DNA of 64,000 nt from TMED109 sp002171375 (GCA_965657505.1 CBFHON010000006.1:1-64000); one strand, 5' to 3'; counted from the stretch's first letter, positions 37,547-47,272 are shown. The notes: generated by a model from the sequence alone, not told the origin. Numbers and translations: made by a program.

Positions 37547-39484
37547 ATGTCACGTGACTTTAATAACTTAGATACTTTTCCAAAAATTTTAAGGAATAAC
37601 GCACTCATATATAAAGGTAAACCAAGTATTAGAGAAAAAGAGTATGGTATTTGGCAAACTTTGACATGGGATAACTACTATAAAAGAGCAATTATACTGG
37701 CTATAGGTCTAAAAGATGCAGGATTAAAGCGGGGAGAAAAATTAGCTATAATTGGAGATAATCGGCCTAATCTATATTTATCTATAGCAGCAGCACAAAT
37801 ATTAGGAGCAGTTCCTGTACCTTGTTATCAAGATTCTGTTGCTGATGAACTTCAATATATTTTAGAGCATGCAGAAGTTAAAATTGCCATAGTGGAAAAC
37901 CAAGAACAGGTTGATAAGCTTTTAGAAATAAAATCTAAGTTACCTCTATTAAAAAGTATATTTTTTGATGATCCTCGAGGGCTTGAGAATTATAATGAAT
38001 CAGATATTACGGCATTAGATGAAGTCTTTAAGAAATATAATAGTCTAAATGTTAGTCTTGATAATGAAATTGATAAGACTTCTAAAGAAGATATTTCTAT
38101 TATGCTTTATACCTCTGGAACAACTGGAAGGCCAAAAGGAGTCTTACTTTCTTATTATAATATAATTTCAGTAACAAGTATAGCGTGTGAGTTGGAGCAT
38201 ACATCTCTTAGTGATGAGGTTGTTGCATATCTTCCAATGGCTTGGGTAGGTGATAATATTTTTTGTGTAGCTCAATCATATATCTCCGGCTTTTGTATCA
38301 ATTGTCCAGAGAGTAGAGACACTTTAACAACGGATATGAGAGAAATAGGGCCTACGTATTATTTTGCTCCTCCCAGAGTTTGGGAAGGTATGCTAACTCA
38401 ATTAATGGTTAGGATGCAAGATGCATCTAAAATAAAACTTTGGGCATTTAACCATTTTATGAATGTAGCTAAAAAATGGGGGAATGATATTCTAGATAAA
38501 AAAAAAGTACCTTTGTTTGCTAGAATTCTATATGGGCTGGGCTATTTTTTCGTCTATGGACCATTAAAGAATAATCTGGGGTTAACAAGAGTAAGGATTG
38601 CTTATACTGCTGGAGAAGCCATGGGTCCGGACACATTTCTTTTTTATAGATCTTTAGGAATTAATTTAAAGGTTTTATATGGCCAAACAGAAGCAAGTGT
38701 TTTTGTATCTTTACACAGAGATGGTGACGTAGACCCTAAAACTGTAGGGCCTGTCTTTCCGGGAGTTGATATAAAAATTGAAGATGGAGAGGTGTTTTAC
38801 AAGGGGCCTGGTGTTTTTAAAGGATATTATAAAAATGAAGAAGCTACTCAAGAAACAATAGATAAAAAAGGTTGGGTAAAAACAGGAGATGCAGGAGTAA
38901 TAGATAGCAATGGTCACCTTAAGATTATAGATAGGGCTAAAGATGTAGGAAAACTAAATTCAGGAAAAATGTTTGCGCCTAAGTATCTTGAAAATAAATT
39001 AAAGTTTTGTGGTATTATTAAAGAAGCTGTTGCTTTCGGGGATCATAAGGATTTTGTCTCATGCTTTATAAATATAGACCTAGAAGCAGTAGCAAGTTGG
39101 GCAGAAAGAAACAATATAGCATATTCTGGCTATATTGATCTAGCCGGCCAAAGTTCAGTATATGATTTAATATCTAAAGAAATAGATAAAGTAAATGAGG
39201 ATTTAGCTGAAGATTTGGAATTAAACGATTCTCAAATAAAACGTTTTTTAATTTTGCATAAAGAATTAGATGCTGATGATGGAGAATTAACTAGAACTAA
39301 TAAAGTAAGAAGAAACCTTATTTCTGAAAGGTATGGAAAGCTTGTAGATGCATTATATAGTAATGAAGATCATTGTTTTATAGAAACAGAAGTTACATTT
39401 GAAGATGGTAGAAAAGGTTCAATTAGCGCAGATTTAAAAATCCAGGATATGAAAATTATTGATTTAAAGGATAAAGTTGCATGA
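37547..39484 (+). CDS. Long-chain acyl-CoA synthetase heading the Liv-type ABC operon
   Basis: A 645-residue AMP-forming ligase of the long-chain (FadD15/AAE15-like) branch. Signatures are MLYTSGTTGRPKG, AYTAGEAMGPDTF, LYGQTEASVF and the KTGDAGVID core. In place of the usual short C-terminal lysine motif it carries LKIIDRAKDVGKLNSGKMFAPKY, as in this subfamily. It overlaps the LivG-like gene by 4 nt. The ligase plus five ABC genes is a recurrent proteobacterial cluster, suggesting uptake then CoA activation of a carboxylic acid, fatty or aromatic. Confidence 0.9.
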   Translation: MSRDFNNLDTFPKILRNNALIYKGKPSIREKEYGIWQTLTWDNYYKRAIILAIGLKDAGLKRGEKLAIIGDNRPNLYLSIAAAQILGAVPVPCYQDSVADELQYILEHAEVKIAIVENQEQVDKLLEIKSKLPLLKSIFFDDPRGLENYNESDITALDEVFKKYNSLNVSLDNEIDKTSKEDISIMLYTSGTTGRPKGVLLSYYNIISVTSIACELEHTSLSDEVVAYLPMAWVGDNIFCVAQSYISGFCINCPESRDTLTTDMREIGPTYYFAPPRVWEGMLTQLMVRMQDASKIKLWAFNHFMNVAKKWGNDILDKKKVPLFARILYGLGYFFVYGPLKNNLGLTRVRIAYTAGEAMGPDTFLFYRSLGINLKVLYGQTEASVFVSLHRDGDVDPKTVGPVFPGVDIKIEDGEVFYKGPGVFKGYYKNEEATQETIDKKGWVKTGDAGVIDSNGHLKIIDRAKDVGKLNSGKMFAPKYLENKLKFCGIIKEAVAFGDHKDFVSCFINIDLEAVASWAERNNIAYSGYIDLAGQSSVYDLISKEIDKVNEDLAEDLELNDSQIKRFLILHKELDADDGELTRTNKVRRNLISERYGKLVDALYSNEDHCFIETEVTFEDGRKGSISADLKIQDMKIIDLKDKVA

Positions 39485-40281
39485 GTGTAGATGCTAAAAA
39501 TAATACTTCTACAAAATTAGAAGTTTTAATGGATATAAAGGATATAAGCTTGTCTTTTGGAGGCCTTAAAGCATTACAAAATGTAAATTTAAAAATACAA
39601 AAAAGTGAGATATTAGCTATCATAGGGCCTAACGGAGCAGGCAAATCTTCTATGCTTAATGTTATCTCTGGAATTTATATACCTCAAAAGGGCGAAGTAG
39701 AGTGGAAAGGAAAATTGAGAAAAAAAATTGCTCCACATGATATTGCTAGAATGGGAATCGCAAGAACTTTTCAAAATATTGCTCTTTTTAGAGGAATGTC
39801 GGCTTTAGAAAATATTTTAACAGGTAGAAATATTTTAATGAAACGTAATTTATTTTTAGAGGCTCTTTATTTGGGGATGGGAAGAAAACAGGAAGAAGAG
39901 CATAGGCAAAAAGCTGAGGAAATTATAGATTTTTTAGAGATTCAATCTATACGAAAAACGCCAGTTGCAAGACTGCCATATGGCCTACAAAAAAGAGTTG
40001 AATTAGGTAGAGCTTTAGCTTTAGAGCCAGAATTATTATTACTTGATGAGCCAATGGCCGGTATGAATGTGGAAGAGAAAGAGGATATGTGTCGTTTTAT
40101 TTTAGATGTAAACGAACAGTTTGGAACAACTATAGTTTTAATAGAGCATGATATGGGAGTTGTAATGGATATATCTGACAGGGTAGCAGTTCTTGATTAT
40201 GGCATTAAGATTGCTGATGGCACTCCTGACGAGGTCCGTTCTGAGCAAAAAGTAATTGATGCATATTTAGGAGCAGGATGA
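39481..40281 (+). CDS. Branched-chain amino acid-type ABC transporter ATPase (LivG-like)
   Basis: A 266-residue ABC ATPase with Walker A GPNGAGKSS, Q-loop region IARTFQNIALFRG, signature LPYGLQKRVELGRAL, Walker B LLLLDEPMAG and the H-switch IEHDMG. It energises import with the LivF-like partner at 43590. Start and stop overlap both neighbours by 4 nt, showing tight operon packing. The substrate is set by the binding protein at 42276. Confidence 0.93.
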   Translation: MSVDAKNNTSTKLEVLMDIKDISLSFGGLKALQNVNLKIQKSEILAIIGPNGAGKSSMLNVISGIYIPQKGEVEWKGKLRKKIAPHDIARMGIARTFQNIALFRGMSALENILTGRNILMKRNLFLEALYLGMGRKQEEEHRQKAEEIIDFLEIQSIRKTPVARLPYGLQKRVELGRALALEPELLLLDEPMAGMNVEEKEDMCRFILDVNEQFGTTIVLIEHDMGVVMDISDRVAVLDYGIKIADGTPDEVRSEQKVIDAYLGAG

Positions 40282-41171
40282 TGGATTGGTGGTTTTTTAT
40301 AGAAGTTTTTGTAGGTGGTTTGTTATCTGGTGTTATGTACTCTTTAGTAGCTTTAGGATTTGTTTTAATATTTAAAGCTTCGGGAGTTTTTAACTTTGCT
40401 CAAGGTGCTATGGTTTTATTTGCTGCTTTAACTTTTGTTCGCTTATTAGAGATGGGTGTTCCTGTTTTGGTCACTATGGCTATTACTATTGGAGTAATGA
40501 TATTATTAGCTATATTTATTGAAAGAGTGATGTTGCGTCCGCTAGTTAATCAAGATTTAATTATTCTTTTTATGGCCACAATTGGTCTAAATTATTTTAT
40601 TGAAGGTTTTGCTCAATTAATTTGGGGATCACATGTTGGTGTTTTAGATTTAGGTATCGACCAGTACGCTGCTTTTGAAGTAGGAACTGCATTAATTAAT
40701 AAATTTGATGTTTGGGCAGCTCTAATAGCTGGTGGTTTAGTATTAGTTTTGTCATTATTTTTCAGATACACTGTTATAGGCAGAGCTTTAAGAGCAGTAG
40801 CAGATGATCATCAGGCAGCACTATCTGTAGGAATACCTTTAAGTACGATATGGATTTATGTATGGTCGACTGCTGGACTAGTTGCACTTGTAGCGGGAGT
40901 TGTATGGGGCTCTAAGTTAGGAGTTCAATTTGCTATTTCTACGGTGGCATTGAAAGCAATTCCTGTTCTTATTATAGGCGGCTTTACTTCTGTGCCAGGA
41001 GCAATTGTTGGAGGTTTGATAGTTGGTTGTGGAGAAAAATTAGCGGAGGTTTATTTAGGAACTTATATAGGCTATGGGATAGAAAATTGGTTCCCTTACA
41101 TGCTAGCCTTAGTCGTGTTGATGATAAGACCAGAGGGATTATTTGGTGAAAAAATAATAGAGAGAGTTTAA
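40278..41171 (+). CDS. Liv-type ABC permease (LivH-like)
   Basis: A 297-residue integral membrane permease with about eight helices. Family landmarks are YSLVALGFVLIFKASGVFNFAQG at the start (residues about 21-43), then RALRAVADDHQAALSVGI, the coupling-helix region facing the ATPase, and GGFTSVPGAIVGGLIVG. It pairs with the LivM-like protein to form the channel. Confidence 0.93.
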   Translation: MMDWWFFIEVFVGGLLSGVMYSLVALGFVLIFKASGVFNFAQGAMVLFAALTFVRLLEMGVPVLVTMAITIGVMILLAIFIERVMLRPLVNQDLIILFMATIGLNYFIEGFAQLIWGSHVGVLDLGIDQYAAFEVGTALINKFDVWAALIAGGLVLVLSLFFRYTVIGRALRAVADDHQAALSVGIPLSTIWIYVWSTAGLVALVAGVVWGSKLGVQFAISTVALKAIPVLIIGGFTSVPGAIVGGLIVGCGEKLAEVYLGTYIGYGIENWFPYMLALVVLMIRPEGLFGEKIIERV

Positions 41172-41172
41172 A

Positions 41173-42240
41173 ATGATATATAGAGAATCAGGACAATTTA
41201 AAACTACTTATAAGGCAGATCAGGCAATATTGCCAATATTTCAAGATAAAGTAGCAATGAGCTTATTAATGCTTTTTGCTTTTGTAGTTATTCCATTTAT
41301 TGCTGATGATTATTGGTTAAGTTCTATATTGATTCCATTTTTAGCTTTATCCTTAGCTGCATTAGGCTTAAATGTTTTGACTGGTTATGCTGGGCAAATT
41401 TCATTAGGCACGGCAGCATTTATGGCTGTTGGTGCTTTTGCCGCATATAATTTGCAGGTAAGGGTGCCAGAGGTCCCTTTTTTAATAGCTTTTATCTGGG
41501 GAGGATTATGTTCGGCTAGTATAGGAATTTTATTTGGTTTGCCATCATTGAGAATTAAGGGGTTTTACCTTGCTGTTGCTACCTTAGCAGCACAATTTTT
41601 TATAGAATGGCTTTTAACCAATTTTGGATGGTTTACTAATTATGATTCTTCAGGAGTAATTACTGCACCACCTATGGGTATCTTTGGTTTTGCTATTGAT
41701 AATCCACTTAGTAAATATTTATTAGTCTTAACTATAGTAGTTTTATGCGCATTCGCTGTCCGTAATTTAGCTAGATCTGAAATAGGGCGAGCATGGATGG
41801 CAGTAAGAGATATGGATATAGCAGCCGAAGCCATAGGAATAAACCTTATGAAAACTAAGTTGATAGCTTTCGGCGTTTCTTCATTTTTATGTGGTCTAGC
41901 GGGTGCATTGTGGGCATATATTGTTTTAGGAACAGTTGAGCCTCAGGCCTTTGATATTATGAGATCTTTTGAAATATTATTTATGGTAGTAATTGGTGGA
42001 TTAGGTTCTGTTTCAGGTGCCTTCTTAGGAGCTGGTTTTATGATTCTACTTCCCATTTTATTAAATAATTTAGGGTCTATAATTACTGGTTCGGCGATAT
42101 CTACAGAAACTATTGCGCACATAGAATTTATGATATTTGGTGCATTTATAATATTTTTTCTAATTGTTGAGCCAAATGGTTTGGCAAGGTTATGGCAAAT
42201 AGCAAAAGAAAAGCTTAGGTTGTGGCCATTTCCATATTAG
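41173..42240 (+). CDS. Liv-type ABC permease (LivM-like)
   Basis: A 355-residue membrane permease with about ten helices. It has LNVLTGYAGQISLG near residue 70, the AWMAVRDMDIAAEAIGI coupling region near 217, and IGGLGSVSGAFLGA. It starts 1 nt after livH and is 35 nt ahead of the binding-protein gene, where an AGGGAGGA site boosts translation of the latter. Confidence 0.93.
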   Translation: MIYRESGQFKTTYKADQAILPIFQDKVAMSLLMLFAFVVIPFIADDYWLSSILIPFLALSLAALGLNVLTGYAGQISLGTAAFMAVGAFAAYNLQVRVPEVPFLIAFIWGGLCSASIGILFGLPSLRIKGFYLAVATLAAQFFIEWLLTNFGWFTNYDSSGVITAPPMGIFGFAIDNPLSKYLLVLTIVVLCAFAVRNLARSEIGRAWMAVRDMDIAAEAIGINLMKTKLIAFGVSSFLCGLAGALWAYIVLGTVEPQAFDIMRSFEILFMVVIGGLGSVSGAFLGAGFMILLPILLNNLGSIITGSAISTETIAHIEFMIFGAFIIFFLIVEPNGLARLWQIAKEKLRLWPFPY

Positions 42241-42275
42241 TATTAATATAAAATTTTTTAGGGAGGATAATTTAT

Positions 42276-43577
42276 ATGTTTAGGTTTTTATCAATTACTA
42301 CATCATTTATAGTATTTTTATTAGTTAGTGTGTCTTTGGCAGCAGAACATTTTGTTCCTATTACTTCATATAGAACGGGACCATATGGAGTTAATGGCGC
42401 GCCGGCTGCAAATGGCTTTGTGGATTATTTAAAAATGATTAACGCACGAGATGGAGGCGTAGGCGGGGTTAAGTTGGCTTGGGAAGAATGTGAAACTGCA
42501 TATAAGCCTGATCGTTTTATAGAATGTTATGAAAGATTAAAAAATAAAGGTGAAGCAGGAGCTACCGTTTTTCAACCATTAAGTACTGGGTCAACTTATG
42601 CGGTATTAGATAGATTAGCTATTGATAAAATTCCCCTTATAACTATGGGTTATGGAAGAACTGATGCTTCAGATGGTAGGGTTTTTCCTTGGGTTTTTCC
42701 TTTGATGGTTAATTATTGGTCATTATCTACTGCTAAGATTAAATATATAGCTGAATTAGAAGGCGGCTTAGACAAGTTAAAAGGTTTAAAAATTGCTAAT
42801 GTATACCATGATTCTGCTTATGGAAAAGAGACGGGCCCAATTTTGGCCAAACAAGCCGAGCTCTATGGGTTTGATTTAAAAGGTTTTCCTGTTGCACATC
42901 CAGGAATAGACCAAAAGGCTACTTGGTTAAATGTAAGAAGGTATAAACCAGATTATGTAGTTTTGAGGGGTTGGGGAGTAATGAGTCAGACGTCTATAAA
43001 AGAAGCAATGAGAGCTAGAATAGATGCTACTAAAATGGTTGGTGTTGTATGGTCTTGCTCTGAACAAGATACTATTCCGCCTGGAAAAGCGGCAATTGGT
43101 TATTCATGTGCTTCTATGATAAACCCTGGCACACATTATAAAGTTTTTCAGGACATTATAAAATACGTACATGATGAAGGTAATGCTACAGGACCATTAG
43201 AGGAAATGGCAAACCAACAAATGTATAGAGTGGGTGTGTTGATGGGAGTTGTGACTGTAGAGTCTATTGCTAAAGCTACAGAGAAATATGGCAATAAGCC
43301 TATGTCTGGAGAGCAAGTTAGGTGGGGAATTGAGAATTTGGACTTAACTGATGAAAGATTAGAAAAAATGGGAATTAAAGGTTTTATACCTAATTTTAAG
43401 GTAACATGTGCAGATCATGAAGGTGGTGCTCCTGTTAAATTTCAAAGATGGAATGGTAAAGCATTTGAGCCAGCTTCGGACTGGATTAGTACAGACCAAA
43501 GTCTGGTTAGGCCAATGATAGAAGCTTCAGCTTCTAAATATGCTAAAGAAAAAGGTTTATCTGCTGCCTGTAATTAG
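42276..43577 (+). CDS. Liv-type periplasmic substrate-binding protein
   Basis: A 433-residue type I periplasmic binding protein. The signal peptide ends near SLAA (about residue 23). The mature protein opens with HFVPITSYRTGPYG and has GVKLAWEECETAYKPDRF, where a Cys pair (C72-, C80-region) may form a disulfide. This branch is the one found with acyl-CoA ligases rather than the leucine-binding LivJ/K. The ligand is therefore probably not leucine, but it cannot be named. Confidence 0.9.
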   Translation: MFRFLSITTSFIVFLLVSVSLAAEHFVPITSYRTGPYGVNGAPAANGFVDYLKMINARDGGVGGVKLAWEECETAYKPDRFIECYERLKNKGEAGATVFQPLSTGSTYAVLDRLAIDKIPLITMGYGRTDASDGRVFPWVFPLMVNYWSLSTAKIKYIAELEGGLDKLKGLKIANVYHDSAYGKETGPILAKQAELYGFDLKGFPVAHPGIDQKATWLNVRRYKPDYVVLRGWGVMSQTSIKEAMRARIDATKMVGVVWSCSEQDTIPPGKAAIGYSCASMINPGTHYKVFQDIIKYVHDEGNATGPLEEMANQQMYRVGVLMGVVTVESIAKATEKYGNKPMSGEQVRWGIENLDLTDERLEKMGIKGFIPNFKVTCADHEGGAPVKFQRWNGKAFEPASDWISTDQSLVRPMIEASASKYAKEKGLSAACN

Positions 43578-43589
43578 AGAGGAATATTA

Positions 43590-44429
43590 GTGACTCAGGA
43601 TACAATAAAAAATACTAGCTCTAGTGACACAATGATGCTTCAGCTGAATAACGTTGAAGTTATTTATGATCATGTAATTCTTGTTTTAAAGGGGGTTTCG
43701 TTTCATGTTCCAGAGGGATCAATTGTTGCTCTTTTGGGAGCAAATGGTGCAGGTAAATCAACTACTTTAAAGTCTGTTTCTAATTTATTGAAAGCTGAAA
43801 GAGGAGAAGTTACTAAGGGTTCCATAGAATATTTAGGAGAGAGAGTAGATAGGTTGAGTTGTAATGACTTAGTGAAGAGAGGCGTTATACAAGTTATGGA
43901 AGGAAGACACTGTTTTGAACATTTATCTGTTGAAGAAAATTTATTAACAGGTGCTTATACTTCAAAAAAGTCTAGGTCTGAAATTGCTCAACAATTAGAA
44001 AAAACATACCATTATTTTCCCCGTTTGAAGGCACGGAGAAAAACATCCGCTGGATATACTTCAGGAGGAGAACAGCAAATGGTGGCAATAGGCAGAGCAT
44101 TGATGGCAAACCCTAAAATGATTTTACTCGATGAGCCTTCTATGGGTCTTGCGCCACAACTAGTTGAAGAAATATTTTCTATAGTTAAAGATTTAAATAA
44201 CAAAGAGATGGTTAGTTTCTTATTAGCTGAACAAAATACTACTGTTGCATTAAAAACTGCTGATTTTGGTTATATTTTAGAAAACGGAAGGGTCGTAATG
44301 GAGGGAACAGCTAAAGAACTTTCCTCTAACGAAGATGTTAAAGAGTTTTATTTAGGTTTAAGCGATAAAGGAAGAAAAAGCTTTAAAGACACGAAACATT
44401 ACAGAAGAAGGAAACGTTGGCTCACCTAA
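43590..44429 (+). CDS. Liv-type ABC transporter ATPase (LivF-like)
   Basis: A 279-residue ABC ATPase with Walker A LGANGAGKSTT, signature TSGGEQQMVAIGRAL, Walker B ILLDEPSMGL and LAEQNT switch. A GTG start at 43590 is supported by AGAGAGGA. A basic C-terminal tail (KHYRRRKRW) extends beyond the usual LivF end and is typical of the LivF proteins in this ligase-linked cluster. It is the last gene before the NosR-like gene, 51 nt away. Confidence 0.92.
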   Translation: MTQDTIKNTSSSDTMMLQLNNVEVIYDHVILVLKGVSFHVPEGSIVALLGANGAGKSTTLKSVSNLLKAERGEVTKGSIEYLGERVDRLSCNDLVKRGVIQVMEGRHCFEHLSVEENLLTGAYTSKKSRSEIAQQLEKTYHYFPRLKARRKTSAGYTSGGEQQMVAIGRALMANPKMILLDEPSMGLAPQLVEEIFSIVKDLNNKEMVSFLLAEQNTTVALKTADFGYILENGRVVMEGTAKELSSNEDVKEFYLGLSDKGRKSFKDTKHYRRRKRWLT

Positions 44430-44480
44430 TATAAACAATGATAACATAAGTTTATAAAGCTAAAATTTGGGAGGTTTTAG

Positions 44481-46733
44481 TTGTTTAATATAATCATTGA
44501 TTACATAAAAATATGTATTTTGCTGTTTGCATTTATGTTTATTCTAAATGCTGCTTATTCTCAAAGCCCAACTATGCTATCGAAATCTAAAAGTGAGGAA
44601 AAAGTTTTAGAAGATATTAATACTGACTCCTGGATATTACCGCAATATTTTACTGAAGATAAAAAAGAAGAAATAGCTGAATATGTTTTACCTGAAAATG
44701 CGATATTTGGTAATACTATAGAAAACTCTAATGCTCCCCCATTAATAGAAATAATTAAAGATAAAAAAATAGTAGGTTACGCATTTGAAACTTTTGATTG
44801 GGTACAAGGTTTAGGCTATTCTAGAAAACCATATCATATTATTGCAGGAGTTAATCTACAAGGTATCATCACTGGCGTGAGATTAATGTGGCATACAGAG
44901 CCTATAGCTATATTAGGAAGAACAGATGAAGACTTACATGATTTTTTGCTTCAATTACAGGGAATCAACATTAATAAAGGTATTAGTGTAGTTTTAGGTT
45001 TATCTGATTCTGTCTTAGAGGGAGAAACTGTAGCGATGAGGGGGACAGCTGGAGATACATCACAACTTCAACCTGTAGATGGGATCTCTAGAACTACTAC
45101 TACTTCTTTATTATTGAATGATGCAGTTATGAGAGCAGCAAGAAAAGTTGCCAGACATAAAAATATAATTTTAGATGATAGAGATCTAGGAACTATTTTA
45201 AATTTAGAAGTATTTAACAAACAAGAATGGAATCAGCTGTTAGAAAATGGCTCTGTAAGCAATCTCAAAGTAACAAACGGAGATATTGTAAAACAATTTG
45301 AAACAGTTGAAAGTTTTAAAGCTCCAAGGTCTGCACGATTATCTAAAGAAGATAAGATTTGGACACAAACTTATATGGCAATAGTAAGCCCAGAAGGAAT
45401 AGGAGCAAATATTTTAGGTAGGCGATGGTATGATCAATATGTTGTATCCGGAAGAAATGTTGATGACCTAGTAATATGGGTTGGTTTTCTGGGTCCTGCC
45501 TCATTTTATGAAAAAAGTAAATCCTATGAATTAGATATGCCATATAGAAATTTACAAATAACTCAAGATGGTAAAGTGTTTAAATTAACTCCAAAAATGT
45601 ATAAACCTCTCCCATTTCATCATGCTAGTAATGCTCCTGATCTTATTGAACAGGGTTTATTTTATTTTTCTAAAGTGCAGGATTTAGATCCAACCAAAAA
45701 AATGCAATTACATTATTTAGTTAAGGCAGATAAAGAAGAAAGTTATAAGGATAATAATACTATCAAATTTATAATGAATTATAAAATTCCTGATCAATAT
45801 ATAAACCAAAATGTAAATCTTAATATTAGGGATGATAAATATAATTGGCAGGAGACATGGTACAATAAATCGTCCACTGTCTTTTTATCAATATTAACAT
45901 TAATATCTGCGGCGGTATTATTAATCTTTAAAGACTTTTATACAAAATATCGCAATATCCATAAATTTGTTAGAGTTTTATTTTTATCATGGGTATTAAT
46001 CTGGCTTGGCTGGACAGTAGGTGGTCAAATAAGCATTATTCATTTAGCAGCTTTTATACAAGCTATTTTTGATGGTAAAGGGTTTAGCACTTTTATGGCA
46101 GAACCAGCTATTGTAATAATTGGGATTGGAACAGTTATTACAATGCCAATATGGGGAAGAGCTCTATTTTGTGGCTGGCTTTGCCCTTTTGGAGCTCTTC
46201 AAGAGTTGTTAAATAAATTTGCTTTATTTATAGGAATCAAACAAAAGCGAATAAGTGAAAAAAATGATAAATTTATGAAAAAAATAAAATATGTTGTATT
46301 ACTTATGCTTGGAATCGTTTTTATATATTCTTTTGATTTGGGTTTAAGTGCTAGTTCTATAGAACCTTTTAAAACTGCTATTACATTTAGGTTTAATGCA
46401 CCATTAATGGCTATATTTTGGGTAGGTATACTTTTAATAATTGGCTTGTTTATAGAAAGAGCTTATTGCAGAATTTTATGTCCTTTAGGAGCATCTTTAG
46501 CTATATTTGGAAAAGTCAGAATGTTTAATTTTTTACATAGAAGAATAGAATGTGGAAATCCCTGTAAGGCATGTAATATTGAGTGTCCTACTCAAGCTAT
46601 AAAATTAGATGGAAAGATAGATATGAATGAATGTTTTCAATGTTTAGACTGTCAAGTTATGTACTTTGATAAACACAAATGCCCTCCTTTAGTAGCTAAG
46701 TATAAAAACACAAAAACTAGACAAAGTTACTAA
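44481..46733 (+). CDS. NosR/NirI-family flavin and Fe-S membrane protein
   Basis: A 750-residue protein with a signal peptide, a periplasmic FMN-binding domain, six membrane helices (about 470-690) and a cytoplasmic two-cluster ferredoxin tail. The likely covalent-FMN threonine is in VDGISRTTTTS (about residues 200-210). The membrane part has CGWLCPFGA and CRILCPLGA. The tail has CGNPCKACNIECP and CFQCLDCQVMYFDKHKCPP, matching NosR closely. NosR supports electron supply to, and expression of, nitrous oxide reductase. No nosZ, nosD, nosF, nosY, nosL or apbE is present here. A TTG start follows GGGAGG by 6 nt. Confidence 0.9.
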   Translation: MFNIIIDYIKICILLFAFMFILNAAYSQSPTMLSKSKSEEKVLEDINTDSWILPQYFTEDKKEEIAEYVLPENAIFGNTIENSNAPPLIEIIKDKKIVGYAFETFDWVQGLGYSRKPYHIIAGVNLQGIITGVRLMWHTEPIAILGRTDEDLHDFLLQLQGININKGISVVLGLSDSVLEGETVAMRGTAGDTSQLQPVDGISRTTTTSLLLNDAVMRAARKVARHKNIILDDRDLGTILNLEVFNKQEWNQLLENGSVSNLKVTNGDIVKQFETVESFKAPRSARLSKEDKIWTQTYMAIVSPEGIGANILGRRWYDQYVVSGRNVDDLVIWVGFLGPASFYEKSKSYELDMPYRNLQITQDGKVFKLTPKMYKPLPFHHASNAPDLIEQGLFYFSKVQDLDPTKKMQLHYLVKADKEESYKDNNTIKFIMNYKIPDQYINQNVNLNIRDDKYNWQETWYNKSSTVFLSILTLISAAVLLIFKDFYTKYRNIHKFVRVLFLSWVLIWLGWTVGGQISIIHLAAFIQAIFDGKGFSTFMAEPAIVIIGIGTVITMPIWGRALFCGWLCPFGALQELLNKFALFIGIKQKRISEKNDKFMKKIKYVVLLMLGIVFIYSFDLGLSASSIEPFKTAITFRFNAPLMAIFWVGILLIIGLFIERAYCRILCPLGASLAIFGKVRMFNFLHRRIECGNPCKACNIECPTQAIKLDGKIDMNECFQCLDCQVMYFDKHKCPPLVAKYKNTKTRQSY

Positions 46734-46771
46734 TAATACCTATTTATAGTTTATCATAGAGGGATCTAAAT

Positions 46772-47197
46772 ATGATAGAAGAGAAAAATAGGGTTGATCA
46801 AAATAAATATATTTCTATTTTAAAAGAAGTTGACCTTCGTCCTACTAAGCAGAGAGTAATGTTGATTTCAAATATTTTTAAGTATGGAAATAGGCATATT
46901 AATGCAGAGAAACTTCACAAAGAAATTTTAAATATTGGAGAAAAAGTCTCTTTAGCTACGGTTTATAATACTCTTAATCATTTGACTGACGCAGGTCTAT
47001 TAAGGCAAGTTAAGGTTAATGCTAGTCAAAATTATTTTGATACTAATATTCAAGCCCATCACCATTTTTTTGATGAATCTAATAAATCTTTAATTGATAT
47101 TTCTTACAATGAGATAAAATTAAAGGAAATACCCAAGCCACCAGCAAATAAAAAAATCTCTGATGTAGAAATAATAATTTCAATAAAAAATAAATAA
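46772..47197 (+). CDS. irr: Fur-family heme/iron regulator Irr
   Basis: A 141-residue Fur-superfamily repressor: winged-helix domain (about 15-85; ATVYNTLNHLTDAGLL recognition part) and dimerisation domain. The HHHFF motif at H96-H98 is the heme-linked signature of Irr rather than Fur, Mur or PerR, and the downstream double-Cys zinc site of Fur is absent. Irr acts when heme or iron is scarce, repressing heme synthesis and iron-using genes. It lies 38 nt after the NosR-like gene and just before an Irr-box-like palindrome. Confidence 0.9.
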   Translation: MIEEKNRVDQNKYISILKEVDLRPTKQRVMLISNIFKYGNRHINAEKLHKEILNIGEKVSLATVYNTLNHLTDAGLLRQVKVNASQNYFDTNIQAHHHFFDESNKSLIDISYNEIKLKEIPKPPANKKISDVEIIISIKNK

Positions 47198-47239
47198 ATA
47201 ATTAATATATTGATAGTAAAATTATCTTTAATATAAAAA

Positions 47240-47272
47240 TTAAATAGTTTAGAATAATTCTAAACTATTTAA
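47240..47272. promoter_or_regulatory. 33-bp perfect palindrome containing an Irr box (ICE motif)
   Basis: The core is TTTAGAA (47248-47254), TAA, TTCTAAA (47258-47264), the pattern known as the iron control element bound by Irr. Base pairing continues without a mismatch outward to 47240 and 47272, giving 16-bp arms around one central base. It lies 61 nt before the rubrerythrin ATG and 43 nt after the irr stop. No T-run follows, so an operator fits better than a terminator, though it would also form a hairpin in irr mRNA. Confidence 0.8.

Noticed and set aside
47240..47272. Palindrome read as the irr terminator
   Set aside because: It is followed by AAATCC rather than a T-run, and its core matches the Irr box, so an operator is the better reading.
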